A DNA stretch of 64,000 nt from CAVRXQ01 sp963831155 (GTDB lineage: Bacteria; Actinomycetota; Acidimicrobiia; Acidimicrobiales; Bog-793): the NCBI GenBank assembly GCA_963831155.1, contig CAWHOY010000005.1:930001-994000 (forward strand). The letters are read 5' to 3'. This document shows, in pieces, positions 17,694 through 26,307 of this stretch. Every line of letters begins with the position of its first letter. Position 1 is the first letter of the stretch. The notes beneath the pieces are model-generated. The model had not been told where the DNA came from, made no database searches, and saw nothing but the letters and a program-made list of their open reading frames with translations. The translations under genes were made by a program, and so were the position numbers.

Positions 17694-17735
17694 GCGATCC
17701 TCCATTCGCCACCGAGAGCGGTGCGAACGGATCGC
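17694..17735 (-). terminator. Long hairpin after the GT4 pair
   Basis: The arms GCGATCC (17694-17700) and GGATCGC (17729-17735) pair perfectly. Inside them TTCGC pairs with GCGAA and ACC with GGT, around a six-base loop, giving about 15 base pairs with one internal loop and one bulge. It lies 25 bases beyond the stop of the second GT4 gene on the minus strand. There is no U run, as is common for hairpin terminators in GC-rich actinobacteria. Confidence 0.6.
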
Positions 17736-17760
17736 TGAGCGCGAACTTCGCCACCCGCGG

Positions 17761-18915
17761 CTACAGCTTGGCGGCGCGCAGCGCGTCGAGATGCCCTTCG
17801 ACGGACCGTTCCCAGCTGTACGCCCCCGCGACCTCGAGGCCGCGCCGGCGCCTCGCCTGCGCCTCGGCGTCGTCACGCAACGCGGCTTCAAATCCGGCCG
17901 CGATCGATCGCCAATCGTGCGGGTCGACGAGCACGCCGGCGTCGCCGACAAGATCCGCCATCACGGTCTCTTGTGAAGTGACGAGCGGCACGCCACAAGC
18001 CAGTGCTTCGAGCGCGGGGAGTCCAAAGCCTTCGGAGAATGACGGATAGGCGACGACGGACGCCCGCCGCAGGAGCGAAGGAAGGTCGGCTTGATCGACG
18101 AACCCCAGCGCCAAGACACGTCCCGACGCTCGTGCCTGCGATGCGGCGGACCGGGCGTCTTTTGCCCCCCATGCCGGCACGCCGGCGAGAACGAGAAAGA
18201 GCTCGGTTTGATCCACGGCGATCGCGTCGAACGCGGCGATCAGACCTGGAACGTTCTTTCGCGGCTCGAGCGTGCCGACGTGGAGCACGTACGGCTCGGA
18301 TACGCCGAGGCGCCCAAGTACGGCGGCATCAAAACCCGCCTCCGGCTCTCGCGGATTGAAGTGGGCGTGGTCGACGCCGTGTGGGACGACGCGGACCTCT
18401 CCTTCTGGACGAGTCAGCGCGCGAAGGCGCTGCGCGGTGCGTTCGCTCACGCAGATCAACACAGCGGCGTTACGGGCGGCATAGGCGATCGCCCGCCGGA
18501 AGTACGCGCTCTTCACCCGTTCGTGCCATTCGGGATGTTCGACGAAAGTCAGGTCGTGGATCGTGACGACCGCCGGAGTCGTGAGGTGCTTCGGCATCGA
18601 GTAGTGCGGTCCGAAGAACACCTTGGCTTCAGGAAACGTCCTCGCAGCCGCGGCGCCGAGCGCGAACTCGCCGAACACGACGCGAACCGCGGTCCGATCG
18701 GGCGCGACGGCGGCGAAACGCGCCTTTGGCATCGCGCGTTGCCACCGCACGCTGTCGGAGCACCGAGTCAAAAGGTCGACTGCGACCTCGGCATGCGACG
18801 AAAGCCCCAAGGCGACGTTCCAGGTGTACTGGCCCGCACCCGAAAGTTCGACCGGGATCGCGGAGACGTCGATCGCGACTTCCAAGTCCTCTGGACCCGG
18901 CGCTTCGAAACTCAC
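17761..18915 (-). CDS. GT4-family glycosyltransferase
   Basis: 384-residue GT-B glycosyltransferase. The N-terminal half carries DVSAIPVELSGAGQY and the conserved TIHDLTFVEHPEW segment. The C-terminal half has HVGTLEPRKN and the donor-binding PSFSEGFGLPALEALACGVP with the E-x7-E pattern, typical of mannosyl- or rhamnosyl-transferases using nucleotide sugars. The open frame extends much further 5', but the GTG at 18915 overlaps the stop of the preceding GT4 gene (GTGA), and upstream residues are low-complexity Arg-rich. With its neighbour it probably adds successive sugars to a lipid-linked or surface glycan; donor and acceptor are unknown. Confidence 0.82.
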   Translation of the reverse strand: MSFEAPGPEDLEVAIDVSAIPVELSGAGQYTWNVALGLSSHAEVAVDLLTRCSDSVRWQRAMPKARFAAVAPDRTAVRVVFGEFALGAAAARTFPEAKVFFGPHYSMPKHLTTPAVVTIHDLTFVEHPEWHERVKSAYFRRAIAYAARNAAVLICVSERTAQRLRALTRPEGEVRVVPHGVDHAHFNPREPEAGFDAAVLGRLGVSEPYVLHVGTLEPRKNVPGLIAAFDAIAVDQTELFLVLAGVPAWGAKDARSAASQARASGRVLALGFVDQADLPSLLRRASVVAYPSFSEGFGLPALEALACGVPLVTSQETVMADLVGDAGVLVDPHDWRSIAAGFEAALRDDAEAQARRRRGLEVAGAYSWERSVEGHLDALRAAKL

Positions 18916-20030
18916 GCGGACATCTCGGCGAGCTTCCTCCACGCCGACACGTGCGCCGCGGCCGTCGTCGCCCAAGTGAGCTTCGCCGCGCGCGCCGAAC
19001 CAGCGCTGATCAGACGGGCCCGCAGTCCTTCGTCGTTCCCCACCTGCACGATCCCTTCGGCGATCGCGTCGACGTCGAGCGGATCGACTTGGAGGGCGGC
19101 GCCCCCGGCGCTCGGCACCGCCGACGCGACGACCGGGGTTCCGAGCCGCATCGCCTCGACGACGGGAAATCCGAATCCCTCCACGAGCGGGACGTAGCAG
19201 CAAGCGAGCGCCGCCTGATAGAGCCCAGAGAGGACGGGGTCGGTGACGGCGCCGGCGAAGACGACACCGGCCGAATGCTGGGGTGCCCCACGTCCCCACC
19301 CGAAGGGCCCGACGACGACAAGCGGCCAGGGTTCGGGGAGCCTTGGCCGCGCCCGTTCGTAGGCGGCGACAAGACGGGAGAGATTCTTGCGCGGCTCCAA
19401 AGTGCCGACGGCGAGGAGGAACTCCCCCTCTACGCCCAGTCGGCGCAGCACGCCCTGGGTCGCCTCCTCCTTTGGAGGCGGCAGGTGGTCCGAGCCGTAC
19501 TCGATCACCACGATCCGGTCTTCGAAGTGAAAGCTGGCTTCGGAAAGCGCCTCTTTCGTCGACACTGACGGCACGATCACGAGCGCCGCGTGCCGGGCGA
19601 CGCGACGGAGCGCACGTTCGTGCCAGGCGCGGCCGCGCGTCGGGAAGGCGTTCGGAACGAGCCGGAAGGCGATGTCGTGCAGCGCGACCGAAACCGGTGC
19701 CGCAGACGGCGGCACCATCAGCGACACGGCGTGGACGATGTCGCTTCCGCGCCCCACCTTTGCAAGCCCGAGATCCCACGCCCGGACCAGCGCCGCGCTC
19801 GGAAGCGCCGAGGCACAGACCGGGGCGAGGGTCTCCAACGGATCGGGTAGGTACGGCGCGCGAGACGCGACGAGCCGACAGAAAACCTGACCGTCGTCGA
19901 ACGAGGGTCGTAGCGCGCCGACAAGCGCACGGGCGTAGGTGCCGATCCCTCCTGACACCGGCCGGCGCAGCGGCTCGGCGATCACGGCGACGTCGAGTCT
20001 CCGCTTCGGGTCGGCATCCGATGACGCCAT
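18912..20030 (-). CDS. GT4-family glycosyltransferase
   Basis: 372-residue GT-B enzyme with RPVSGGIGTYAR at the N-terminus (the Gly-rich turn that contacts the donor), ALHDIAFRLVPNAFP, then AVGTLEPRKN and PLVEGFGFPVVEAMRLGTP in the donor domain. It resembles its downstream neighbour closely enough that the pair may derive from a duplication. The ATG at 20030 lies six bases after the cofE stop; a longer open frame upstream overlaps cofE and is not used. It is part of the overlapping operon running from the GDP-mannose pyrophosphorylase gene through cofD and cofE. Confidence 0.82.
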   Translation of the reverse strand: MASSDADPKRRLDVAVIAEPLRRPVSGGIGTYARALVGALRPSFDDGQVFCRLVASRAPYLPDPLETLAPVCASALPSAALVRAWDLGLAKVGRGSDIVHAVSLMVPPSAAPVSVALHDIAFRLVPNAFPTRGRAWHERALRRVARHAALVIVPSVSTKEALSEASFHFEDRIVVIEYGSDHLPPPKEEATQGVLRRLGVEGEFLLAVGTLEPRKNLSRLVAAYERARPRLPEPWPLVVVGPFGWGRGAPQHSAGVVFAGAVTDPVLSGLYQAALACCYVPLVEGFGFPVVEAMRLGTPVVASAVPSAGGAALQVDPLDVDAIAEGIVQVGNDEGLRARLISAGSARAAKLTWATTAAAHVSAWRKLAEMSA

Positions 20031-20035
20031 GGCGC

Positions 20036-20743
20036 TCACCGGAACAAATCCTCCGCGTGGGGTCGCACCACTTCTTCGACGACCGAGGACTCGCGAAGCC
20101 ATGATCGATCGACGCCGCGCACGATCGCGACCGGGACGTGCGCAGCCTTCCCCATCACGAGCTCCGCGGCAGCGGCGATTTCGTCGGCGACGCACATCTC
20201 GGTCGCGAGGAGTTCCCGGCCGCTCCCGTCCACCTGGCCGCGCAGATCGACGACCGCCGCGATCCCGGCGCATCCGATCGCCACATCGACGAGGCCACGT
20301 CGCCATGGCCGCCCGAAAGTGTCCGAAATGATCACGCCGATCTCGAATCCCCGCGCCGCTCGGACCGCGTCCCGGATTTTGCGTGCCGAGCGGTCGGGAT
20401 CAATCGGCAACAACACGGCGTTGTCGCCTTCGACGTTCGACAGGTCGACGCCGGAGTTCGCACAGATGAAGCCGTGCCGAGTCTCGGTGACAACCAGATC
20501 TCCGCGTCGTCGGAGCACGCGCACGGCCTCGGATTCGGCGAGGCGTCGCTTCGCTCTGTCGTCGTCGTGGTCGACGGCGACGATGCGACCCTCAGCCTTG
20601 GAGACGATCTTCTGGGTGACGACGACGACGTCGCCGCCTTGCAGGTCGTCGATGCCCGCGACGACCTCGCCGAGGCGGGTATGCGGAGTGATCTCCGTGA
20701 GCCCCGTGACCGGCATCACCGTCAGGGCCGACGTCGTCGTCAC
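20036..20743 (-). CDS. cofE: Coenzyme F420:L-glutamate ligase
   Basis: 235-residue CofE-type ligase that adds glutamates to F420-0 using GTP. Motifs include VVVTQKIVSKAEGR (40-53), the ETRHGFICANSGVD segment near 87-100 and SDTFGRPWRRG near 140-150. It is the free-standing ligase: the C-terminal flavin (nitroreductase-like) domain fused in mycobacterial FbiB is absent. The start overlaps the cofD stop by four bases (20740-20743). F420 made here would serve enzymes such as the LLM oxidoreductase at 31225. Confidence 0.9.
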   Translation of the reverse strand: MTTTSALTVMPVTGLTEITPHTRLGEVVAGIDDLQGGDVVVVTQKIVSKAEGRIVAVDHDDDRAKRRLAESEAVRVLRRRGDLVVTETRHGFICANSGVDLSNVEGDNAVLLPIDPDRSARKIRDAVRAARGFEIGVIISDTFGRPWRRGLVDVAIGCAGIAAVVDLRGQVDGSGRELLATEMCVADEIAAAAELVMGKAAHVPVAIVRGVDRSWLRESSVVEEVVRPHAEDLFR

Positions 20744-21672
20744 GTCGGCGACACGAGCCCGAGGGCGCGCCGGGCGAGATCCGCCGCGACTCCTGGCGAT
20801 GTCATGACCGTCTCCGTCACGAGCACGCGCATTCCTTCGGCGGTGATGTCCTCCTCGAGGGGCGCGTCGGAGACATCGATGACGAAGTTTTCCGCGACCT
20901 GCGAAAGCAGGCGAGCGACGCCCCGCGCCGATGACTCGTGACCGAGCTCTTCGAGAAGGTGATCCGCCGGGCCTTTCAAGGCACGACCCGCGACGATCGG
21001 TGAGACCGCGACGACGTGCTCCCTGCGCTTTTGCAACATCACGGCGACGCCTTGCAGCGCGAGGATCGGACCGAGGGAGAGCACCGGATTCGAAGGCGCC
21101 AGCAGAACGGCGTCGGCCCGGTTAAGTGCGTCGATCACCCCAGGCGCGGGTTGCGCGTCCGCCACTCCCTTGAATTCCACCGAGCGCACCGCCTCGGTGT
21201 GACCACGGTGGACGAAGTACTCCTGGAACTCGATCTCCTCTCCGCTGCTCAGCGTGAGCACCGTGCGCACCGAATCGTCAGACATCGGCAGCAGCCGAAA
21301 CCCAATACCCCAGGCGCGGGTGATTTCCGCCGTGACTTCAGAAAGTGGCGTCCCCGAGACAAGGCGCTCGGTCCGGTACAGATTCGTTGCGAGGTCGAGG
21401 TCACCGAGGCGGAACCACGTCGCTGAGCCGTAGCGATCGAGGGCGTCCATCGTCCGGAAGGTGTCGCCCGCGATCCCCCAGCCCGTCTCGGGATTCGAGA
21501 CGCCGGCGAGGGTGTACGTGACCGTGTCGAGATCGGGACTGACGTGCAGTCCGTGGATGATTGCGTCGTCACCGGTGTTGCCGATGACGACGATTTCTTC
21601 CGGCGGGACGACGCGCACAAGGCCCTCGAGAAATCTCGCCGCTCCCACCCCTCCAGCCAAGACGGCGATCAT
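20740..21672 (-). CDS. cofD: 2-phospho-L-lactate (or PEP-type) transferase of F420 synthesis
   Basis: 310-residue CofD/FbiA family enzyme that transfers the phospho-lactyl (or phosphoenolpyruvyl) group from its GDP-activated form to the deazaflavin Fo. It has the N-terminal LAGGVGAARFLEG (5-17), VIGNTGDD (29-36), YTLAGVSNPETGWGI and the C-terminal VSPIVAGRALKGP. Its start overlaps the stop of the upstream sugar-epimerase gene (ATGA at 21669-21672) and its stop overlaps cofE. F420 biosynthesis is thus embedded in a nucleotide-sugar operon. FbiC and CofC are not in the window. Confidence 0.92.
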   Translation of the reverse strand: MIAVLAGGVGAARFLEGLVRVVPPEEIVVIGNTGDDAIIHGLHVSPDLDTVTYTLAGVSNPETGWGIAGDTFRTMDALDRYGSATWFRLGDLDLATNLYRTERLVSGTPLSEVTAEITRAWGIGFRLLPMSDDSVRTVLTLSSGEEIEFQEYFVHRGHTEAVRSVEFKGVADAQPAPGVIDALNRADAVLLAPSNPVLSLGPILALQGVAVMLQKRREHVVAVSPIVAGRALKGPADHLLEELGHESSARGVARLLSQVAENFVIDVSDAPLEEDITAEGMRVLVTETVMTSPGVAADLARRALGLVSPT

Positions 21673-22622
21673 CGCCGCGCCCTCACGGAGCGACGCTCGG
21701 CGGCGTCGGCGAGGGTTGCCGCAACGCCCTCCCGAAGCGGCGTGAACGGCCGCCAGCCCAGGTGGAGGCGCGTCCGTTCGGGCGAGAGAACGCTCGCCCG
21801 AACGTCCCCTGACCGTGGCGGCCCTAACAGCGGCGGATAGCCGGAACCGGCCGCTTGTGCCATGAGTGCATAGAGCCGCTTGATCGACGTTCCCTTGCCC
21901 GTTCCGACGTTGCAGACGAGACCACCACCCCTCGTGCAGGCGCGCACGAACGCGTCGACGGCGTCGTCGACGTAGACGAAGTCGCGGATCTGGGTGCCGT
22001 CCCCGTCGATCGTCGAAGGCACGCCTGCTACAAGCTCGGAAGCGAAACGCGCCACGACGCCCGCCTCACCCTCCGGCCGCTGGCGCGGCCCATAGACGTT
22101 CGCCAACGCGAGAGCTGTGAACTCGAGGCCGCACCGTTCCCGGTAAGCGAGGAGGTAGTCGATCACGACCTTCTTCGCGACCCCGTACGGCGACAGCGGC
22201 CGGAACGCCTGGGTCTCTTCGGCCGGCCGGCGCGCCTCGCCGTACAAGGTCCCCCCGCTCGCGGCATAGACGACTCTCTTCGCCCGGGCGCGCAGCGCAC
22301 CTTCGATGACGCGCACGCTGCCGACGACGTTCACGTCGGCGTCGAACCCCGGATCGACGATCGACGTAGCGACGCTCGGCTGGGCGGCGAGGTGGAAGAC
22401 AACGTCCGGCCTTCGGCGCTCGATGAGTTCAGGTACCGTCGCGTCGCGGACGTCCGCCTGGTGTATCTTCAGCTCGCCGCGATGGGCTCGTGCTTCGGCG
22501 AGATTGAGAAGCGATCCTGCCGACAGGTCGTCGATGACTTCGACGGAGTGACCTTCGCTCAACAATCGGTCAACCAGATGCGAGCCGATAAACCCCGACC
22601 CGCCTGTGACGAGCGCACGCAC
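21669..22622 (-). CDS. NAD-dependent nucleotide-sugar epimerase/dehydratase (GalE-like)
   Basis: 317-residue extended SDR enzyme with GGSGFIG (7-13), the ASGGTLYG active-site strand and YGVAK (146-150). The fold and lengths resemble UDP-glucose/GlcNAc 4-epimerases, but the canonical Ser/Thr triad residue sits in SGGT, and substrate cannot be assigned. The gene starts six bases after the GDP-mannose pyrophosphorylase stop and overlaps cofD, so it belongs to the same transcript. A role in supplying a sugar for the nearby glycosyltransferases is the likely reading. Confidence 0.78.
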   Translation of the reverse strand: MRALVTGGSGFIGSHLVDRLLSEGHSVEVIDDLSAGSLLNLAEARAHRGELKIHQADVRDATVPELIERRRPDVVFHLAAQPSVATSIVDPGFDADVNVVGSVRVIEGALRARAKRVVYAASGGTLYGEARRPAEETQAFRPLSPYGVAKKVVIDYLLAYRERCGLEFTALALANVYGPRQRPEGEAGVVARFASELVAGVPSTIDGDGTQIRDFVYVDDAVDAFVRACTRGGGLVCNVGTGKGTSIKRLYALMAQAAGSGYPPLLGPPRSGDVRASVLSPERTRLHLGWRPFTPLREGVAATLADAAERRSVRARR

Positions 22623-22628
22623 GCGCGC

Positions 22629-23705
22629 TCAGTCAGGACGGCGTTCGTCGATCAGGACGTCGTCCTCGGCGACGTTGTAATTCGCGCCTACGACGCACCC
22701 CGTCACCGCTGCGCTCGCTCCAATCACGCTATGCGGGCCGACGATCGTGTCTTCGATGGTGGCATCATGCTCGACGATCGCATCTCGAAGAAGCACCGAG
22801 TTGCGCACGATCGCTCCCTCAGCGATGCGCACAGCGGCCGAAATGATCGCGTTCTCGACGAGCGCGCCCGGTTCGATGGTGGCGTGTCCGCCGACGAACG
22901 TGTTCCGGCGGACGTCACCGCCGATGTTTGCGCCGGGTCCCTCGAGCAACCCCGGTGCCCGCTCGGTGCACTCCGGCAGGATGACGTTCGGTCGAAGACC
23001 CGCGACTACGTCGAGTTGCGCTGCGATGTAGCGCGCTGGCGTCCCCGTGTCGATCCAGTACGCGTCGGAGTCGAGGGCGTAGAGCGAACCCTTTAGCGCC
23101 ATCCCCGGCAGAATCTCCCGCTCGATTGAAACCGGTCGTCCACGCTCGATCGACGCGACCGCCTCCGGCTCCAAGATGTAAGTCCCCGCGTTGATCAAGT
23201 TCGACGGTGCGGTTCCGCGCGGCGGCTTCTCGACGAACTCAAGGATGCGGCCGACGTCGTCGATCGAGACGACGCCGTACGGCGAAGGGTCCTCGACCGG
23301 CGTCAGAGCGATGGTCGCAGACCCGCCACGTTCCTCGTGATATGCGACGAGCTTCGACAAGTCGAGATCCGTGAGGACGTCGCCGTTCAAGACGATGATG
23401 CGTTCATCCGACATCTCCGCGAAGTCGGCCGCGTACGCGATTGCTCCCGCGGTATCGAGGCGCGCGGGTTCAGTCGAGTAGAGAAGCTGGACCCCCTCCC
23501 AGGAAGCTTCGGGAAACGCTTCCAAGAACGGGTCTGGCCGGTATCCCAGGGCAAGCACCGCGCGCGTCACCCCGTAAAGCGCGAGCCACTCGACCACCCT
23601 TGCGATGATCGGTCGGCCGACGATCGGCAGCATCGGCTTTGGAATGTCGTAGGTGAGAGGACGAAGTCGCGTCCCTTCGCCCCCGACGAGCACCACCGCC
23701 TGCAT
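22629..23705 (-). CDS. Mannose-1-phosphate guanylyltransferase-like NDP-sugar pyrophosphorylase
   Basis: 358-residue nucleotidyltransferase. The Rossmann-like N-terminal domain has GGEGTRLRPLT (8-18) and the KPMLP motif, then LNGDVLTDLD, the metal and sugar site. From about residue 255 there is a left-handed beta-helix of hexapeptide repeats. It resembles the GDP-mannose pyrophosphorylase next to wbbL and rmlD in mycobacteria (Rv3264c) rather than RmlA, whose signature differs. With phosphomannomutase it would supply GDP-mannose. First gene of the operon continuing into the epimerase, cofD, cofE and two GT4 genes. Confidence 0.82.
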   Translation of the reverse strand: MQAVVLVGGEGTRLRPLTYDIPKPMLPIVGRPIIARVVEWLALYGVTRAVLALGYRPDPFLEAFPEASWEGVQLLYSTEPARLDTAGAIAYAADFAEMSDERIIVLNGDVLTDLDLSKLVAYHEERGGSATIALTPVEDPSPYGVVSIDDVGRILEFVEKPPRGTAPSNLINAGTYILEPEAVASIERGRPVSIEREILPGMALKGSLYALDSDAYWIDTGTPARYIAAQLDVVAGLRPNVILPECTERAPGLLEGPGANIGGDVRRNTFVGGHATIEPGALVENAIISAAVRIAEGAIVRNSVLLRDAIVEHDATIEDTIVGPHSVIGASAAVTGCVVGANYNVAEDDVLIDERRPD

Positions 23706-23735
23706 CGAACGCCAGCCTCTTCCTTCAGATCCCGA

Positions 23736-24410
23736 CTACTTCTTTGAGCCGATCGCCGTCACGAGCGCCCCCTTCGAGGATGGTTGCGGGATCGTCGTGC
23801 CCGACGGAACGAACGCGACAGTGATCATCTCGCCGTTCGCGATGTGGATGGTGGTCGGATTCGTGACGATCGACGACGTCGTCGCCGTCGGAGAGGTCCA
23901 GACGCGCGCGGCGAGCGTCCCCGTGCCCTTCAACTTGCCGGTGCATTTCTCGCCGTCTTTGTAGATCGTCTCGTGCTTACCCGGGTAGCCGATCTCGGTC
24001 GAGGTGAGCGTGAACCCCTTGTAGTTGCTCGCGAACAAACCGAGGGTCGCCTTCGCTCCCTCGAACTTGCTCGGCGTCGAGGAGACGTCCGGCGCCGCGT
24101 CGATCAGGCCGTTGCCGAACGTCCGAATACCCGAAGTCGCAAGGTTCGTGCTCGCGGGAAGGTTCGGCTCGATCTTTCCGCAGATGTCGATGCTGAGCGC
24201 CGCCTGCCAGTTGTCGGTGCGCGCCGGGCCGACGGATGCGGACGCGGGGTGCTCGGCTTGGTAGCGGCTGTAGGCGATGAGCCCGACGCCGGCGAGGACG
24301 ATGGCGATCATCAGCAGGTACCACAGCGCAGGCGGTCGTGCCCGGTAGCTGCGACTGCCGCCGCTCGAGGCCGCGCGCGCGACGGTACGACCGAAAGAAC
24401 CCCTCGCCAT
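23736..24410 (-). CDS. Membrane-anchored extracytoplasmic protein of unknown function
   Basis: 224 residues, no family recognised. The N-terminal 27 residues are basic, Arg/Ser-rich and cytoplasmic. A single membrane helix follows at about 28-46 (ALWYLLMIAIVLAGVGLIAY). The remaining 175 residues are predicted outside the cell. Two cysteines (DICGKIEP and EKCTGKL) about 80 residues apart could form a disulfide. The C-terminal half looks beta-rich and Thr/Ser-rich. It lies between wbbL and the GDP-mannose pyrophosphorylase gene on the same strand, after a tandem hairpin. The ATG at 24410 keeps the anchor near the N-terminus. A link to surface glycan assembly rests on context only. Confidence 0.6.
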   Translation of the reverse strand: MARGSFGRTVARAASSGGSRSYRARPPALWYLLMIAIVLAGVGLIAYSRYQAEHPASASVGPARTDNWQAALSIDICGKIEPNLPASTNLATSGIRTFGNGLIDAAPDVSSTPSKFEGAKATLGLFASNYKGFTLTSTEIGYPGKHETIYKDGEKCTGKLKGTGTLAARVWTSPTATTSSIVTNPTTIHIANGEMITVAFVPSGTTIPQPSSKGALVTAIGSKK

Positions 24411-24483
24411 GGTTGGGAAAGTCTACTCGTGCGTCATTTGCGCTCTCCTCGCTGTGCCACGTGCCACTGCGACAGTTGAGCTG

Positions 24484-24525
24484 CGGAATCGAGGGATTCC
24501 GTCGAGCTCGGGCTGCTGATCAGCC
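24484..24525 (-). terminator. Tandem hairpins after the wbbL-like gene
   Basis: Two perfect stem-loops lie just beyond the wbbL-like stop. GGCTG (24511-24515) pairs with CAGCC (24521-24525) around a five-base loop. CGGAATC (24484-24490) pairs with GATTCCG (24495-24501) around GAGG. Neither is followed by a U run. They separate the rml/wbbL operon from the hypothetical membrane-anchored gene. Confidence 0.5.
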
Positions 24526-24533
24526 AGGGCGGG

Positions 24534-25436
24534 TCACGAACGGTGCAAAGGGGCTTCGTCGATCGCCGCCTTGCCAAGTGCCGCAACGGCGCGCACGAAC
24601 AGCCCTGCGCCGACAAGGACGAGCAATGCTCGCCTCGGGCCTGTCATCGATTTCACGGCGAATCGCCACGTCGAGCGGTGATGGGCGAGCAGCATCTTGT
24701 ACGGCTGAACACGCGTCGAAAGACCTTGCACGTGAGTTGCGATGGCACCCGGCTCGTAACGCACACGCCAGCCGGCGCGATGCATTCTCCAACACAGGTC
24801 GAGATCTTCGACGTACATGAAGTACGCCTCGTCGAAGCCCTCGACGCTGTCGAACGCGACTTTGCGGACGAGCACGCATGCGCCCGATACCCAGTCGGCG
24901 TCTCTCGCCGCAAGGCTCTCCTGCCGTTGATCGTCGTTGCGGTAGCGAACTGACCACCGGTTCCGTGGCCAGAACAACCCGATCAACGCGTGTGCAGCGC
25001 CAAGTCCAAAGCTCGGAAACCGTCTGGCAGACGGATACGTCGACCCATCGACGTTGACGATCTGCGGGCCGACGGCACCGACGTCCCGTTCCGCATCAAG
25101 AGCCGCCGCGAGGATTCGCAACGCGTCCTTCGCCACCTCGACGTCAGGGTTCATGATTAAGACGTAAGGTGCGTTGCAGACCGCAACCCCAGCGTTCGCG
25201 GCAGTGCCGTAACCGAGGTTCAACCGTTCACGCACCACGGCGGCATCGGAGTCCTGTTTCTCGAATTGCTCGAGCGAGCCGTCGGTCGATGCGTTATCGA
25301 CCACGACGACGCGTCTCGCCGCCGCATCGCGCACTGCCGCTACGGCTTCTGTGAGCGCCGTTCCGCCATTGAAATTGACGATGACGACGTCGACCGCCGT
25401 GAAACCCGGCGCGGCGAGCGAGCGGTCTTCTCTCAC
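24534..25436 (-). CDS. wbbL: WbbL-like GT2 rhamnosyltransferase
   Basis: 300-residue family 2 glycosyltransferase. It has VVIVNFNGG (17-25), VVDNASTDGS, the metal-binding MNPDVEV, WVSGACVLVRK and GFDEAYFMYVEDLDLCWR, followed by a hydrophobic C-terminal stretch (about 276-293) that would hold it at the membrane. These are the features of mycobacterial WbbL, which adds L-rhamnose to lipid-linked GlcNAc-phosphate in cell-wall linker synthesis. Adjacency to rmlD (ATGA overlap at 25433-25436) supports dTDP-rhamnose as donor. Whether the acceptor is the same in this lineage, which may lack arabinogalactan, is open. Confidence 0.8.
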   Translation of the reverse strand: MREDRSLAAPGFTAVDVVIVNFNGGTALTEAVAAVRDAAARRVVVVDNASTDGSLEQFEKQDSDAAVVRERLNLGYGTAANAGVAVCNAPYVLIMNPDVEVAKDALRILAAALDAERDVGAVGPQIVNVDGSTYPSARRFPSFGLGAAHALIGLFWPRNRWSVRYRNDDQRQESLAARDADWVSGACVLVRKVAFDSVEGFDEAYFMYVEDLDLCWRMHRAGWRVRYEPGAIATHVQGLSTRVQPYKMLLAHHRSTWRFAVKSMTGPRRALLVLVGAGLFVRAVAALGKAAIDEAPLHRS

Positions 25437-26302
25437 ACGCCGAGTTCGGCGACGAGCTTGCCCGCAGACTCGCGCCAGTCGGGCAACAGCTCTGTACCAG
25501 ACAACCGGAGCACGGCGTTGTCGAGGACAGAATTCTTCGGCCGCGGTGCCGGTCGTGGCGGATCAAGTTCCGCCGTCGAGATTGCCGCTACCGACTCGCG
25601 ATCGCCACCCGCGAATTCGATGATCTCGCGTGCGAATTCGAACCAAGATGTCTGCCCTTGATTGGTCACGTGGACCGGCCCGCGCCAACCCTCGAGCGCC
25701 AAAGTGAGCAGCATCGGGGCGAGGTCGCTGGCGATAGTCGGGCATCCGCGCTGATCGTCGACGAACCGCAGCGGCATTCCGTCTCGCGACATTCGGATGA
25801 CTGTTTTCACGAAGTTCGATCCGACGCGGCCGACCACCCATGAAGTCCGCACGATCAGGTCGCTGGCGTCGAGTTCATCCTCGCCAGCGAGTTTCGAAGC
25901 GCCGTACACCGAGATCGGGCGCGGCGTATCCCACTCGTTGTACGGGCGGTCGAGCTCTCCGTCGAAGACGTAATCCGTCGACACGTACGCGACGTGCGCG
26001 CCTGACCGTCTCGCGGCTTCGACGACGTTGCGCGTCCCGAGCGCGTTCACGCCATAGGCGAGATCCCGCTCTTGCTCACAGCGATCAACGGCAGTGAACG
26101 CCGCCAGATGGACCACGACGTCGGGGGCGAAGGCGTAGAGCGCCTCCATCACCTGATCCCGCCTCGTGACATCGAGCGCGTCGTGGCCGGCGGCGATTAC
26201 CTCGATCGGATGACGTTTCGTGCCCGAGGCGTTGCGACGTTCGATCTCGGCGACGACTTCCGAGCCGACCTGTCCGCTCGCCCCCGTGACGAGGACGCGC
26301 AT
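25433..26302 (-). CDS. rmlD: dTDP-4-dehydrorhamnose reductase
   Basis: 289-residue SDR reductase giving dTDP-L-rhamnose from dTDP-4-keto-L-rhamnose. It shows GASGQVG (7-13), a THR/TDYVFDG active-site strand and YGASK near 128-132, plus the RTSWVVGRVGSNFV segment diagnostic of RmlD. A longer open frame exists upstream, but the ATG at 26302 lies five bases after the rmlB stop and starts exactly at the nucleotide-binding strand. rmlA and rmlC are not in the window, so the rhamnose pathway is completed elsewhere. Confidence 0.9.
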   Translation of the reverse strand: MRVLVTGASGQVGSEVVAEIERRNASGTKRHPIEVIAAGHDALDVTRRDQVMEALYAFAPDVVVHLAAFTAVDRCEQERDLAYGVNALGTRNVVEAARRSGAHVAYVSTDYVFDGELDRPYNEWDTPRPISVYGASKLAGEDELDASDLIVRTSWVVGRVGSNFVKTVIRMSRDGMPLRFVDDQRGCPTIASDLAPMLLTLALEGWRGPVHVTNQGQTSWFEFAREIIEFAGGDRESVAAISTAELDPPRPAPRPKNSVLDNAVLRLSGTELLPDWRESAGKLVAELGV

Positions 26303-26307
26303 CGCGC

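Noticed and set aside
18916..19779. Long 5' extension of the second GT4 gene to 19779, which would double its size
   Set aside because: The extension overlaps the preceding GT4 gene, is Arg-rich and without motifs; the GTGA overlap at 18915 gives a normal start.
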